Assembly (NCBI GenBank): GCA_002914845.1
Contig: JXTC01000035.1
Location: forward strand, 1,284,901-1,348,900
Source: Trema orientale
Lineage: Eukaryota > Streptophyta > Magnoliopsida > Rosales > Cannabaceae
Direction of reading: 5' to 3'
DNA length: 64,000 nucleotides
The notes under the pieces were generated by a model. It made no database searches. It saw only the letters and a list, made by a program, of their open reading frames with translations, and was not told the origin of the DNA. Below are positions 11,770 through 24,340 of this stretch, piece after piece. The position numbers and the translations under genes are program-made. Position 1 is the stretch's first letter, and the number at the start of each line of letters is the position of its first letter.

Positions 11770-12445
11770 TGTGGGACCCGCTTTTAGAACGTGCGCCACG
11801 TAGACGTCCCGGCGGCAAGGAACGAAACTGGGAACAATCAATTGACACGTGGGCAGAAAAAAACCGCTTGGGAACCACAAGTGCTTCACATGACAATATT
11901 TAGGCCCACACTGTCGAAGCGGGTCGAAGCAGGGCCCGTCCAGATCCAGGATGAGCCCGGCCCAACCAGACCCTTGTCCCGACAGCTCGGGGTCAGGAGC
12001 CTCAAGGGCCTTCCACTAGAAGACCCTCGGGGGCAACGCATAGTTCCAGACCCAGACAAGGCATTTAATACGATCCTGGGTAGGTGTGCGTATTGATTGC
12101 ATTCCCCTAGGAGGGCGGCGGAACTGTAGACGCCGCTCCATGTCAGGACTCATGTCGAAGCTGGCAGCAGGGAACAAATCATACCAATCTTAGCCCGTGA
12201 TTTTGGGAGCGAGCTACGGCGCGGGAAAGGAAACCTCGGAATTGGATCCCGATTTCAGAGATATAAGTATCGCCCACACTGGAATTCCAAGTAAGTAATT
12301 TTATCCACTCACTGCTATCTCTTCTAGGACCGATATCTGACTTAAGCATCGGAGAGTATTTGCAGGTACCCCCAGCTCCTCCGATCCTTCCAGATATTGG
12401 ACACAGTCAGAGATACGTAGACAGTTGGTGAAAACCGTCCCAACA
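11770..12445 (+). repeat. 3' long terminal repeat
   Basis: A 676-bp copy of 230-918 with the same TG...CA ends, followed by the ATTAT duplication at 12446-12450. Most of the roughly 27 differences from the 5' copy are transitions, consistent with decay of methylated cytosines. Confidence 0.95.
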
Positions 12446-12474
12446 ATTATCTTCCCAAAAAAAAAAAAAAGAAA

Positions 12475-13190
12475 TTCTGGTTATAGTAATTAAGTTGTAC
12501 TTCATGAAGAACAAGTCGCAACCTATCCTCAGGAAATGGACAACCAAACTTGTCTTCCTTCTCTGGCAACAAATCACAAGCCTTGGGAGTAACACTACTA
12601 CTATACCCTTTGATATTCGAACAATTCCACAACAGTTTCTTATCTTTCTTCTTTAATCCATGTCATGGTCACGTTCGATATATGCAGATTCGCTTAAAGG
12701 GTTCGTCTCCACTGATCCTCCCCTCAAGTCTCGCCGGCCGAGTGACGTTTTCCGCAACGACATCTCGGTAGCTCATCGACTTGATCACGGGCATCGCATT
12801 CGGGTCGCAACCGTCCAGGCGGGCCTTGTAGTTTCCGGTCATCCATAAGACGTACTTGATCATGGTCTTGAGGTTCATTCTCCGCACGAAGACGTCCTTG
12901 ACGTAGGCTCCGCGGCCCGGCGCAGTCTTGATCCGGGCCGCGGACTCGGTGTCGATGGCGCGGTGATGTCTTCGGTTCTCACGTCTTGGATTCCGCCCGA
13001 CATTTCTTCGCTGCCGAGAGCGATGGTGGCGCTATCCGGGGAAATGCATGTGAGCCGTCTGATTATGAGGTGTTCGGTTGGCTTTCCGAATTTGATTCCG
13101 TACTGATCCAAACCGCTCTTCACGGCTATATATGCAGTCGTCGGTGGAAACTATGATGCAGTCCTCAATTCGAGTGTTCGTTCAGGAATG
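12475..13190 (-). pseudogene. Polygalacturonase-like (GH28) pseudogene, C-terminal exons
   Basis: Read on the minus strand this is the C-terminal half of a glycoside hydrolase 28 of the plant polygalacturonase-like type. Recognisable segments in order are IEDCIIVS and a DDCI motif (about 13150-13175), SGLDQYGIKFGKPTEHLI (about 13075-13120), RRLTCISPDSATIALGSE, RRMNLKTM and MTGNYK (12835-12885), VIKSMSYRDVVAENVT (about 12755-12800), and the tail WNCSNIKGYSSSVTPKAC...PFPEDRL (about 12500-12630). These fall in several frames, so multiple frameshifts are present. An intact enzyme would cleave cell-wall pectin. It continues the exon at 14357-14645. The retrotransposon sits about 30 bp past its end. 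Confidence 0.8.
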
Positions 13191-14356
13191 TGGATGATGA
13201 AGAAGAAGAAACCGTGCATAATTAGTACCCCTATCATATTTTGAAGGGGGTTAATTTATAGAGACCTTCTATCTTTTTAAAATTGACAAAAATAGGCCAT
13301 TCAGATTTGTAGAAATACCATAATGCCTAGCCAAAGTGACAGGTGACAATTATGTCATTAGACAAATTCGTAAGGTAGTATTTCTTCAAGGACATTACAT
13401 GATAATTTTGTCGGAATAATTTATATTTTTATCCCCCTTTGTTGCACTTGCAAACAGCAACAAGTTATTTCTATTTCTATGCCTAATTGAAAATGACTAA
13501 CAAAATAAAGTTAATTTCATTTACATTTATTCCAATTTCACTTGCAATTCTTGTAGGAATGAATTTTCGGGAAACATTCTCATAATTTACTACCATTATT
13601 TTTTTTTAACAATCTATAGAATTTAAATGTTAACTACTATAAATAAAATAGAAATTATAGGAAAAAAATTATTAAGATATGTAATAGAGAATGAGATATT
13701 ATAAATCAATATAGGGTGCCTATTATATAAAAAAATAAATGACATTCTATACTTGTATATGCAATACATAGAATAGTATTTTTTTTTCTTTAATATAACT
13801 TTTTAACTCATTGTTACTAATATTGATATGTATATATATAACTATTACAATATTAATTGAAGATATATATATATAAAATATTGTTACACATTAATACTCG
13901 TGTGGTGTGATCAGATAATAAGCAGCCCTACCATATACATCCAAATTAAAATACCAAGGACATATACGAACAAACTTCAAAGTTACAAGAATACGCAAGT
14001 AGCCAACCAACCCAAGTACCCAACATTCACTGAATCAGACAAAAAATAAAGTAAAATAATAAAAACCCAACATATGCATCAGTGGGGGACAATTTTTCTA
14101 GAACAACGCTAAGGTAGCTGAAGGTGTTTCTTTATTAAGGAATTATAATTAACACACTGAGTCGTAGTAAAAAATTGACACACATCATCCTTATTTTGTT
14201 TTGAGCCAGTTACATAATGTTCACATTCATACCATACTAAAATTATGATTAATAATATACAACGTTTTACTATTCCGGGAGTACTTAGATATAAAAATGT
14301 ATCCTTCAAATATATATATATATATATAAATGTACCCTAGTATATCACATGTATAC
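13191..14356. other. AT-rich gap inside the GH28 pseudogene
   Basis: The middle exons of the polygalacturonase-like gene should lie here, but I see no trace of them. The stretch is AT-rich with a (TA)n run near 14312-14328 and no convincing ORF. The exons were probably deleted or have decayed past recognition. Confidence 0.5.
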
Positions 14357-14645
14357 CTCAGAAGCAAGAATAACGGCATCTTTATGGAGGAAAAGAGTGA
14401 AATAGCTGGTGAGACTAAAGCTACCGGTCAGCCATTTACCGGGTGGAAGTACAATCAGCTGCGCTCCACCGTCCGAGATGATCAAATGCGGCTTTGAAGG
14501 CCTTTGTGTTGGAAGTTACTCCGTCGCCTACGCCACCGAATTAATCTGTCAAAAGTGCGCTGTGCTTTCGAGAAGTACATCTCACTGCCGCCTTGTGCTG
14601 ATCATCATCCGCTTTCTTCAAATCCTGATCGGGTCTATATTCTCC
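14357..14645 (-). pseudogene. Polygalacturonase-like (GH28) pseudogene, first exon
   Basis: Minus-strand translation gives the N-terminal hallmarks of plant GH28 proteins: RKHSALLTD, FGGVGDGVTSNTKAF, then (after a small deletion and frame change) GGAQLIVLPPGKWLTGSF and LTSYFTLFLHKDAVILASE. The exon ends with a good donor, GAG followed by GTATAC (14356-14351). An in-frame TAA follows LTD and a few codons are missing before GGAQL. With the fragment at 12475-13190 it forms one dead gene that has lost its middle. Confidence 0.8.
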
Positions 14646-14757
14646 CCAAAACAACTGTAATAATCCAACTATATATATAAATGGTCCAAAACATCGTACA
14701 AAAAATAAAGTATATAAATGGCCTATGATTCAATTTTACCCTGCAATTATATATATA

Positions 14758-14990
14758 GGTTGCCAAACCAGTAGATATACCTATGCGTAGATATTTCTTT
14801 TTTAGCCGTTGGATCATCATCTAATGGTGATCCAACGGCTATAATGAAATGTATGAAAAGACGTGTATTATTAATGTTATTTTTCTCTTTTACTTTTTAC
14901 TTAAAAAAATATAATGATAGATTTTCATTAGCCAAATTGATACCTATGCATAAGTAAAAAAAAAAAAAAATACCTATTAGATTAGTACCC
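14758..14990. mobile_element. MITE copy A, TA-flanked family with internal palindrome
   Basis: A short element with imperfect terminal inverted repeats (GGTTGCCAAACCAGTAG at the left; ATTAGATTAGTACCC at the right), sitting in TA-rich DNA. It carries the internal inverted repeat AGCCGTTGGATCATC ... GATCCAACGGCT. Related copies are at 15006-15200, 55447-55647 and 55667-55903. Confidence 0.65.
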
Positions 14991-15005
14991 ATATATATAT
15001 ATATA

Positions 15006-15200
15006 GTTGCCAATCCAGTAGGTATTTTTTTTTTTACCTATGTGTATTAGGTACTCATATATATATATAGTACCCATATATGAAGAGAGAAATAGCATTA
15101 ATAATGCACATCTTTTTATGCACATTATTATAGCGGTTGGATCATCATTAGAAAATACCTACATATAGGTAAAAAAAAAATACCTACTGAATTGGTAATC
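15006..15200. mobile_element. MITE copy B, same family
   Basis: Left end GTTGCCAATCCAGTAGGTA and right end TACCTACTGAATTGGTAATC are inverted repeats of each other. The internal GCGGTTGGATCATCATTAG matches one arm of the palindrome in copy A. It is flanked by (TA)n. Confidence 0.65.
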
Positions 15201-18200
15201 ATATATATATACAGGCAATATGGAATTAGAAGGGAATTAAAACAAATAATAAATAAATTGTAAACCTATATATGGACTTATATTAATTGGACAGATATAA
15301 TATTGGAGGGGAAGAAGAGTACATGGATTTTCTGGATTTCAAGGAAGATGGCTCCATGGCGAGTCGGGTAACAAAAATTGGATTGTTCCGTGTTGAGATC
15401 AATTATATTTGTTTATTTGAATTTATTGAGATATTTACGTGTCTATGTATGAAAGTTTCTTTTTTCTTTTCAAGTAATGTTTGGAAGTTAGTTTATGTGG
15501 GGCTGAATGATTTTGGATAATTAGTAATTTGATTTAATTTACTAATTTAGAAAAAAAAACACAAAATCAACAATTGAGATTAAGACTTTAGTATTGTATA
15601 CCTGATCACATAACTATATATATAATACATTTATGTCGTTGCAGCTTCATCTAAAGTTAGCTTTGGAGATAAACAATTTGGTTCAAATCCCATAATTATG
15701 GCTAACAAAAATACAAATAAATAATCCAACAACTAGCCTAAGATTTTTCTAGATGATCGGTATCAATATCTTATCAATTGTATTTTGTTTATACTAATGT
15801 AATTACCGTTGACACAACTGACTTCCCATGAGCCCGTACGCGCTGACAATTCATGACACAAATTAGACGTATTGGTTTTTTTTTTTTTCCATTTTTTTTA
15901 CAGTTAATGTTTAAAAATGTCAAACATTTTGAATCAGTAAAGTTTCTTTCTTGGCCTACCCTAACGGATCTTCCCAATGTCTTCTTTTTTTAAAATTAAA
16001 TAAATTTTAAGAAAATTAAAATTAAAATTAAAATAAAAAACTAATGTCTTAATGAAGATCACAAAAACTACATTAATGACACTTTCAACTGAAGTGTCCC
16101 ATTTATAGGTACGTTTTTCTCCCATCTGGCTTCTCTTACATTGATTGCTTTCATTTGATATTGTGGACAAATCCCTGTTCTCATTCAAAATATTTGTTTT
16201 TTCGAAAAAAAAGGTTAATTACATGAATAGAATCTCTCGTACTGCTTTGGTTCTTAAATTTTCAACTTATATAATAAACTATCTTGAAATATATATATAA
16301 TTGTTGCAACAATCGTCTTTTTACTACAAAACTGTTAAATATTCGATGGAAAGGAGATTTGAATCTTCAGTTTACATAAGAGAAGGAGAAGGATCTTCTT
16401 CGGTGGATTAATTAGTCATTTTGTCACAAATTATTAAATTTTTAATAGAAAAAAGTTTTGTGCAATTAAATGACATAATTTAGTAACTATGGCCGAAAAT
16501 GAAAATGCAACTTCCAAAGCCAAACAATGGCCATACTTTATGCACGATTGTCTTTTGAAAAAACTAACAATTTTTGATAATTTGGCTATTATTAAAATAA
16601 ATGCGTTATTCAGGATAGTTCACTTTGTAAATTAAAAATTTAGAAGGTTAAATTGTATAATAAGTATAATTTGGAGCTATTACTACAATTAACCCAACAA
16701 TGAAATTATAAGCAATACCAAATTTTTTTGTTGTACTTTTGCTTTTTTATATTCTCCGTTTTAGTTTGGGTTTCTGTTTATCTGGTACTTATATAGGTTC
16801 ACTGAATTTATATGGTGTCCTACAAAATATTATTAGAAAAGCATTCACAGATTTATTTATTTAATTGAAAAAAATAAGATCTGGGCCATACTTTGGTAAA
16901 AGCATTCATGATACATACGACAATACGAGACACATGGAAAATGTTCATATGTCTCTCATCCCTCGTCCATATCTATATGGTTTTTCTTAAAAGCTGATTA
17001 CAACAGCTACTAAATTACAAGTTCCTCATCCAATTAAACCATTGTTTAAGGACCTAAAGTTTGGTGTCCCTTGGCTGATCTTTAGAATTAACAAATATAT
17101 GAAATGGAAAAAAAAAAAAAACAGAGAGATAAGCGGCCCATTTGAATTTCGATATTAATAGGTTTGGTATTGTTGTGTTTGTTGACTGTGCTAAGTTGTT
17201 GTTGTTTGTTTGTTCTTTTTTCTTTTTTTTTTTTTTTAATTTTGGCCACCAACAAATATATTGTACTAATAAATTGAAAAATGAACTAAATGACTTTCAC
17301 ATCACTCGATGAAACAAACTTGACCAACAAAACAGAGTAGTGTAGTATTACCAGAGCAGAACATTAGAAGTTTAGAAACCAAACATCATTTTCATTTGAC
17401 CATAAATTTGTATATCAGGGATGCTTACCATAATAAATATCTAGTAAAACATGACAACTTACGTAACATTTAGGAAACTAATGCTTTTTTTATAAATAAT
17501 AATAGTATACCAAGTTAGGCCTCTTGTCACCAATTATTGCCACTAGCATTAAATGAGGACGTGTCGTGCTTACGAAGCACGGAAGCAGGGAAGACGGGCC
17601 AAGGCACCAAGGGCAAAACGCAATCCTAAAGACTAAGAGAAGAGAAGAGAAGAGAATGGTAGTATTGGAACTCAATCAATTAACATCGGGAAAAAGGTAC
17701 AATCTTACGATACCTTTTGTTTGGACCTTGAGCGAGCGCGTAAGTGCTACGTGGCATGGTGCAATAGCCACTAATGTGGTGACAAATTGACAAGAAGAGA
17801 GGGAGTGTGTTGGTGTTGGTGTTGCTTGTTGGTTTTGATATCTGCCTTGTGATTCGCTGTCGCTTCGTCTCGCAATGCTGCGGTACCGCGTCAGCCTCAC
17901 ATTCTTCTCTCCCGCCCTGACATGTGTCTTACTCTACCTCCCCACTTTCCCATATTTCAACCTTGTTTTATCTCTAATTTACCTAAACACCATTCCCCTT
18001 CTTAAGTGCTCTCTTTTTTTNTATTGATACTATTTGGCAAATCCCACTTTCCGACTTTTTCGACCTCACCCACTCCATCATCTTTCTTTCTAGTTTCGTC
18101 CCATAACTGCCGGAGGGGTCCAAATTCAAGGAACGAAAGCCTTTTTGACATGTTTCTAAATTCAGATAACGTATTTCTCATTACGTAAACCAAACTCCTT

Positions 18201-18750
18201 GTGACGTGCCCCTCCTAACGTGGAAATAGCGGACGGAGCAAATGGACAAGAAAAACTGTGTATAGTGATAATGGATGTAATTGATGTAGAAGGTCAATAG
18301 AGGCATAGTAATACCAACATGTACTTGTTTAATGATTAGTGTAAAAAAAAAAAAAAAAAAAAAAGATGAAGAAGAAGAAGAAGGAGGTTTTACTAAAGCC
18401 CCAAATAATTTATATGGATAGTTATTTCAAAAGTTCTTTCAGAATAATAATTTTAAGGTTTGACCAAAGTCCTTAATCAATTATGCATGAACAGCTCCAA
18501 AAAACACAAGCTCATTTAGTAATTCATCGAAACAAATCCAAAAGGCTGTTTTCAACTCAAGAATTCATAAGCCAATTTTAAAAACCATGCCAAATAAGCC
18601 AACATACCTTTCACGTATTGGCCCATGTGGAATTTTGGGAGTCCATAGCAACAGTGTGTGTAATCAAATTGCGGATTAGTTGGTTCACACGGTTACTTAT
18701 TGAATTTGTTTTTAATTCAGTTGTAAGAGATCAGTTAGTTCAGACAGAGT
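15201..18750. other. Intergenic, no gene recognised
   Basis: AT-rich DNA with many poly-A and poly-T runs. Short ORFs (for example 15287-15520 and 17566-17790) show no recognisable domain or splice structure. A single N stands at 18021 after a T-run and may mark a closed gap. An A-run at about 18342-18364 is followed by GAA repeats. Confidence 0.5.
18021..18021. other. Single N, likely collapsed gap
   Basis: The N follows a T-run in intergenic DNA. The N at 33714 demonstrably replaces several codons, so this one may also hide sequence of unknown length. Confidence 0.4.
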
Positions 18751-18759
18751 TAGTGACTT

Positions 18760-19000
18760 AGCTAAGACTATGGTAATTAGGAGTGAGATCTCTATTGCTA
18801 AACATGCAGGTGTTTGGCTTCTGAATGTTGAAGTTGACAGTCTTGTTAGAGTGAACCTGTTGAAATCTAAGATATGTGTTGATACAGAGATATGTATGAT
18901 TATTCAAGATATTAGATTACTATATCCAAAAATTAACAAAAAAAAATTTTTGTTAGAAGAGTATGTAAAAGAGCTGCCCCTTTTTACAAAAAACTAGACT
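18760..19000 (+). pseudogene. Possible RNase H-like fragment of a non-LTR retroelement
   Basis: The translation contains VEVDSLVRVNLL, then a spacer and IIQDIRLL. That pattern is reminiscent of the RNase H domain (xVExDS..VV..L) at the C-terminus of plant LINE-like ORFs. No RT or other part is nearby, and the catalytic residues cannot be checked over so short a stretch. The similarity is weak and may be chance. Confidence 0.3.
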
Positions 19001-19551
19001 ATTAATCAGCGTTGTTCTACAATATGGGTTGAGGACCACCTAGTTGGAAGAAATTGTCACTGTTAATTGTAATTCTTTGTCGAAGTAATAAATGAGGTTT
19101 TATATCAAAGGGAAGAAAAAAAGAATGATGTGATTCCTATGTCTACACACGTTTGAGATGGTTTTATCCAGTGAGATTATTTAGACATGATCTTATGTAT
19201 TCTACCTTACCAAAGTTTTTAAGACTATTTCATGAGGTATAAATCTCATTGGGATGCCTTTTTTTTTTCTCATTATTTTTTTTTTAAAAAAGGACCACCC
19301 TATAATATTGTGATGAACATGACTTACGTGTCAGTATGAAATTTAAAATAATCCGGCCAGCACCCAATTCTACGTGGACCATAAAAATCTCATTTAGCAG
19401 GTAACTAATTGTACTTGATTAGACCACGAAAATCAGAATTAGTTTTCGAAAATGTAAACAGATGGCATTCTAGTAATTTAGTCCAAATCTAAAGGCATTT
19501 TCAGACGTTTTTTTGGTCACTATTTTCATGCCAATAAAAACGCCTAGCTAG

Positions 19552-19568
19552 TATATATATATATATAT
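19552..19568 (+). promoter_or_regulatory. Candidate TATA region of the beta-carotene hydroxylase gene
   Basis: A TATATATA run lies about 140 bp upstream of the ATG at 19703, a usual distance for a plant TATA box with a short leader. It may equally be a TA microsatellite. Confidence 0.35.
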
Positions 19569-19702
19569 TAACTCCAAAACGAGTCCACATGTAGAGACGG
19601 AGAAGTTGTGGTCTCAGTTGAACTAAAGTCGCACAGTCCAGAACAACACAGGTCCACCACCACCACACCTTTCTCCATCTCCGCTCACCTCGACCTCCTC
19701 CC

Positions 19703-21800
19703 ATGGCGGCGGGACTCTCCACCGCCTTAACCCCTAAACCTTTCCGCTTCATCCAATCCTCTTACCTCCTCCCAAAACACACCTCCTCACCCACCCTCTT
19801 CCCCCTAAATCTGTGCCCCCGGTGGACGATTCTCCGGGCCCGGCCCAGACTATGTGTCGCGGTTTGCGTGATCATGGAGGACAAGAAGCAGAGCGGTACT
19901 AGTAGCAGTACCCAGGTGGAGATTTCTCCAGAGAATCTCCCCGATACTAATAATGCCGTCGATTCTCAGATCTCGCCGCGCGTGGCGGAGAAGCTGGCCC
20001 GGAAGAGGTCTGAGAGGTTTACCTATCTCGTTGCGGCTGTTATGTCGAGCTTTGGGATCACTTCCATGGCTGTCATGGCTGTTTATTATCGATTCTACTG
20101 GCAAATGGAGGTAATAATAGTAAACTATTACTTTCTCTTTGTTATCTATAATCGGGCTCTGAGATTGGGTTCTGAAAATTGGGTTTTTGTTTTTGGGGCA
20201 GGGTGGAGAGGTTCCTTTATCTGAAATGTTTGGTACATTTGCTTTATCAGTCGGTGCTGCTGTAAGTTTATTAAGATTTTTTTATTTATTTTTGGGTTGA
20301 ATAAAATTCATGTAAATATTTTTTCTTAATTTGATGATGCTAAAATCGAATTGGGTATTGTTTAATTCTAGGTGGGTATGGAGTTTTGGGCCAGATGGGC
20401 TCACAAGGCTCTTTGGCACGCTTCCTTGTGGAACATGCACGAGGTTCGTTTTTTTTTTTTTTTTTTTTCCTGTTTCTTTTTTCTGTTTGGATGCTAAGAA
20501 AACAAGGAAAAAAAGGACACGAAATAGAAGTTTCGGAACTGGGTTTTGCTTGCTTTTCAAATAGGAGTAGTAGTAGTAGTCAATTTCTTTTTCCCCCTTG
20601 CTCGATTTTCTCGGCTACCAAACACTATTTTTCCACTGATAATTTAAAATTTTTGAAAAATATTACAGTCTCACCACCGACCCAGAGAAGGTCCTTTTGA
20701 GCTCAACGATGTGTTCGCCATAGTTAATGCAGTCCCAGCCATAGCTCTTCTCTCGTACGGTTTCTTCCACAAGGGTCTTGTTCCAGGACTCTGTTTCGGC
20801 GGAGTGAGTCTCTCTCTCTCTCAATTTTTTCTCTCTTTTTTATTAGAAATGTGATCAAATTTTGGGCCATTTCAGTAAATGTCTCATTGTCAAATGTTAT
20901 AGTAAAATGTCTAATATATATTTATATACCAAAAGTAAAAATTTATATACAAATATAAAAAATTATATATCGAATGCATTTCAGTACACTAATTAAAATT
21001 AGTAAATATATGTATCTATCAAATGTAAAAATATATCTATTTAAATATTTAACTATAAAATTTTAAAAATAGATATTTACTTAATCAAATTTAAAATTTT
21101 AGTCATTCACCTAAATTTTTCTTATTATTATATATTTTTTTAAATTTAATTCTCTCTCTCAATATCTTCAAAATCTGAGAAGTTTTATCTTTGTTTAACG
21201 GTTTTAATCCTAATTAATTGCTGGGGATTATCAAAATAACCCCGTATGACAAAAATACCCCTGAGTATTTCTTGTATTGATTAAGTTGACTATGGTTTCA
21301 GGGTCTTGGGATTACGGTTTTTGGCATGGCCTACATGTTCGTCCACGATGGTTTGGTCCACAAAAGATTCCCAGTGGGTCCCATTGCCAACGTGCCATAT
21401 TTCCGGAAAGTGGCTGCAGCACACTCGGTATAACATACACCAGACGTACACTGAATTATTTAATTAATTTTCTCTTATGATTTCTTTTTAAAAAAAGAAA
21501 CTGAAAATTTAACGGTGAAGATTTGGTCTGATTTGGACGTTTTTTGGCTTTGTAGCTCCACCACTCGGACAAATTCGAAGGTGTGCCTTATGGGTTATTT
21601 TTAGGACCTAAGGTTAGTCTTTTTTTAGTAAATTAATTAAAATATTCTTTTTTTTTTTGCCCTTTATGGCCGGTGAGATTTGTCGTTTAATGAGGGGCTG
21701 AATCGGGTGTGATGTGGTGCAGGAACTTGAAGAAGTTGGAGGACTCGAAGAGTTGGAAAAGGAGATCAATAGGAGAGCCAAATCATACAAGAACTCATGA
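19703..21800 (+). CDS. BCH: Beta-carotene 3-hydroxylase (non-haem di-iron), plastid
   Basis: Hydroxylates the beta-rings of beta-carotene to give beta-cryptoxanthin and zeaxanthin in plastid membranes. Exons: 19703-20110, 20202-20261, 20372-20443, 20669-20803, 21302-21427, 21556-21612, 21723-21800. All introns are GT-AG, every junction is phase 0, and the product is 311 aa, the usual length. The four iron-binding His motifs are intact: HKALWH (167-172), HESHH (179-183), HDGLVH (240-245) and HSLHH (266-270). The first 60 or so residues are Ser/Pro/Arg-rich and look like a transit peptide; a second Met (MEDKKQSG) follows. Hydrophobic segments precede the first His box. The gene looks fully functional. 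Family identity is firm; the specific paralogue cannot be told. Confidence 0.96.
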
Positions 21801-24340
21801 CTGTGAAAGTTGATATGGCTTTGAGGCCAATTTTGTGACAAAACTATTGAAAAAGGACTTAAAGAAAAAAAATGAAAAAAAATTTAAAGTAGGAGTCGTA
21901 CTTGGGCTAAGCTTACAGTTGTGTGGATTTGTATACCATAATGCTGTACCATAGTCTTTTTTAATAGAGAAGAAGTGCAGTATGTATGGATTTGTACATT
22001 ACATTTGAAGAGTTGAAATTTTTTTAAGTCCAAAAAGTAAATTCGTGTACTCACTTTCATGTTTTACACATGTCCAATCAGCAAGGTTTTATTTATTTAT
22101 AATTGTGGCAACGAGAAAAATCAGGATCAACAACAGAGAATAACATAAACTAAAAGAGAGGTCCATGACTCTGCCAATGAAAGTCGAATGTTGTGAATTA
22201 ATAACCACAGCCACGGCATGACTTCTATTACAAATTCTAGTGTGCCAACTAATTATAGCCGATAATAGCCAATTGAGGTAGTCTCAATTGATTTATGATT
22301 TTTGGGAGTGTATAAAAAAAGAGGATTCGGGTTAATTTGTGTATAAATTTCATAAAATGATAAAAGAGAGAAGCTTATAGCCCATGATTTCTTTCCTACT
22401 GGTATACAATTAGTCAGCATTCAATGTCTGGTTAATTTTCAAGTAATTCGAATTATAAATCTAAAATAAGTGTTATACCTTTTAGTATTTTTTTTCCAAA
22501 TATTATCTAATAATCAAATCTCCAAGATGATAATTACGGGCATTGAAATTGCGTAAGAGATTGATTTCCACTCACTATGCAGCTTATTAGTAAACAATGG
22601 GGGCAAAAAGAAAAAAGTTCTACATGCGAGGAATATTAAGTTGCTGTTGACCTTAAAACAAAAAAAAAGAAGGCCAGACAAAGAAGGCTATGCAATAATG
22701 TAAAAAGTATATTAAAGCCATCATTTAAAAGGGAAATAAAGGCCTTATGAATATGATCGAGTGATGATTGTTTTCAAATTTGCGTTTGTTCTGTTCATTT
22801 AACGAGTCTACATATACTTGTATAGTACAACTGTTCTCGGTCAAATATTACCTGTATTTGGAAAATATTCGCTTTTATTATTATTACTACTATTATTATT
22901 ATTAACTTCTTCTATATTTTGAAGGGACTTGTAATTCAACTTTAACGTTAAAGGAAAAAATAAGTTAGAAAGTGAGACCTTCATGAAAACTTAATACGAG
23001 GTCTTACAACAAGTCGTCCTGTTTTTTTTATTTTTTTTTTTGGGTACTAAAAGACAAAGTTGTACAGGTTAAGCAGTTTTGTGGAGCTGAGTCAATCAAC
23101 CACCTAAAGCCAGTGCCCCATGGTGCTGCTCCCTCACGAACCTAACGTCCATTTTGTTTGGTCACGGTCTCAACTCTTGAGCTACGTGTTTATTAGATAG
23201 GCCATGTCTATCTAATTGGACCCTCCCTACATCATCTACATCCCAAATAAACGCGTCGTTTTTAAGTGGCTCATGCACCTAACTACTCCCCACTCCACTT
23301 TCTATTTCCCTATTAATCTCTTTAGTGGGTTTGCCAAATTAGTTTACTATTACATGTCAAATCTGCCAAAAGAATATCCACTTTTCGAAAAAAGTTCAAA
23401 ACACCAAACTTCTTGGTCATAAGGGTTAAAGATATATAATGCATGATATATTATTATTATCTATGTTAATCCATGCTCTCCATTGGTTCCGACATCAACG
23501 TGCTCTTTTTTCTCTTTCTGATGAGGAAGTTTATCTTCTTGGTTGGGTTTTGACCTCAACCCACAAAATATGTATTGGTGATAGTGAATCAGTGATGCCA
23601 ATAGTCCAATATAATGAAATTTTGTTGATGGGATTTTTTTTTTTTTTTGAGTATTGTTGATGTGATTGTTGAAAGAACCTCGAGGTTTTTTGCCCTAATA
23701 ATTTGCTCGAGTAATGCTACAATAATTAAATTGTAATACTAAGCTATAATATAGTACATATATGAAGGTGTAGCGAACATTATAACTCCATGCAATAATA
23801 GTTAAGTAGTTAAGTTAGTTGATCGTGAATAAAAAACACTATTGTGCATTTCAAAGTTGAGGGGTGGGAATATAGAAAACGAAAAAAGAAATAACAAAAA
23901 GGATTAGAGCTCAAAAGAAGATGTATTCGTTAAACTACATATTTTCCACAAGCGATAAAAGAACAAGGATACCTTTTTCATATGTTGGAACCTGACACTC
24001 TCATCTTGCTTAGGTGCATTGTTATGATTGGTTTCTTCTTAATATTGTTTTATCTTGTCACATTCTTTTTTCCGCTTTCGAATTATTGCATGTGTTCCAA
24101 GCTCGAGGAAAACAGGAGAGTTTGAATGTGGGCCCACGAAAGCCGTCCAACCAATCAAAGGTTTTGACAAATTGATAGGCTTCTATCCAGAAAGGTGGAT
24201 TGGGCCCATTTTGGTCATCTTGTCTCCCATTTTCTGCTATAAAGCCTTCGCATATCTAGCCGACTAGCCGGGTACGTGTTAGTTGGGAAAGAAGATTGAA
24301 ATTGGAGTTAGCCCATTGTTTTCATTTTAAATAAATATAA
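21801..24340. other. BCH 3' flank and intergenic DNA
   Basis: The stretch after the stop presumably holds the BCH 3' UTR; no unique poly(A) signal stands out. The rest is AT-rich with poly-T runs. ORFs at 23216-23422, 23439-23660 and 24055-24267 have no recognisable domain. Confidence 0.5.

Larger units (their letters stand above)
230..12445 (+). mobile_element. Complete Ty3/gypsy LTR retrotransposon, Tat (Retand-like) lineage, non-autonomous by mutation
   Basis: The 12.2-kb element is bounded by LTRs that begin TG and end CA and is flanked by the 5-bp duplication ATTAT (225-229 and 12446-12450). In order it holds the 5' LTR, a tRNA-Asp-like primer site, gag, protease, reverse transcriptase, RNase H, a second (archaeal-type) RNase H, integrase, two tandem arrays, a long antisense spliced gene, a purine-rich tract and the 3' LTR. 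RT before integrase marks Ty3/gypsy. The second RNase H and the antisense ORF are hallmarks of the Tat clade. Seven premature stops and one frameshift break the polyprotein, so it cannot move by itself but could be a template for intact relatives. By hand alignment the LTRs differ at about 27 positions (about 4%) plus a few indels, so the insertion is neither fresh nor ancient. Confidence 0.95.

Noticed and set aside
14409-14660. Plus-strand 83-codon ORF
   Set aside because: The minus strand encodes recognisable GH28 exon 1 sequence, so this ORF is a shadow.
15640-15700. tRNA-like B box (GGTTCAAATCCC at about 15679)
   Set aside because: No A box or acceptor-stem pairing could be found around it.
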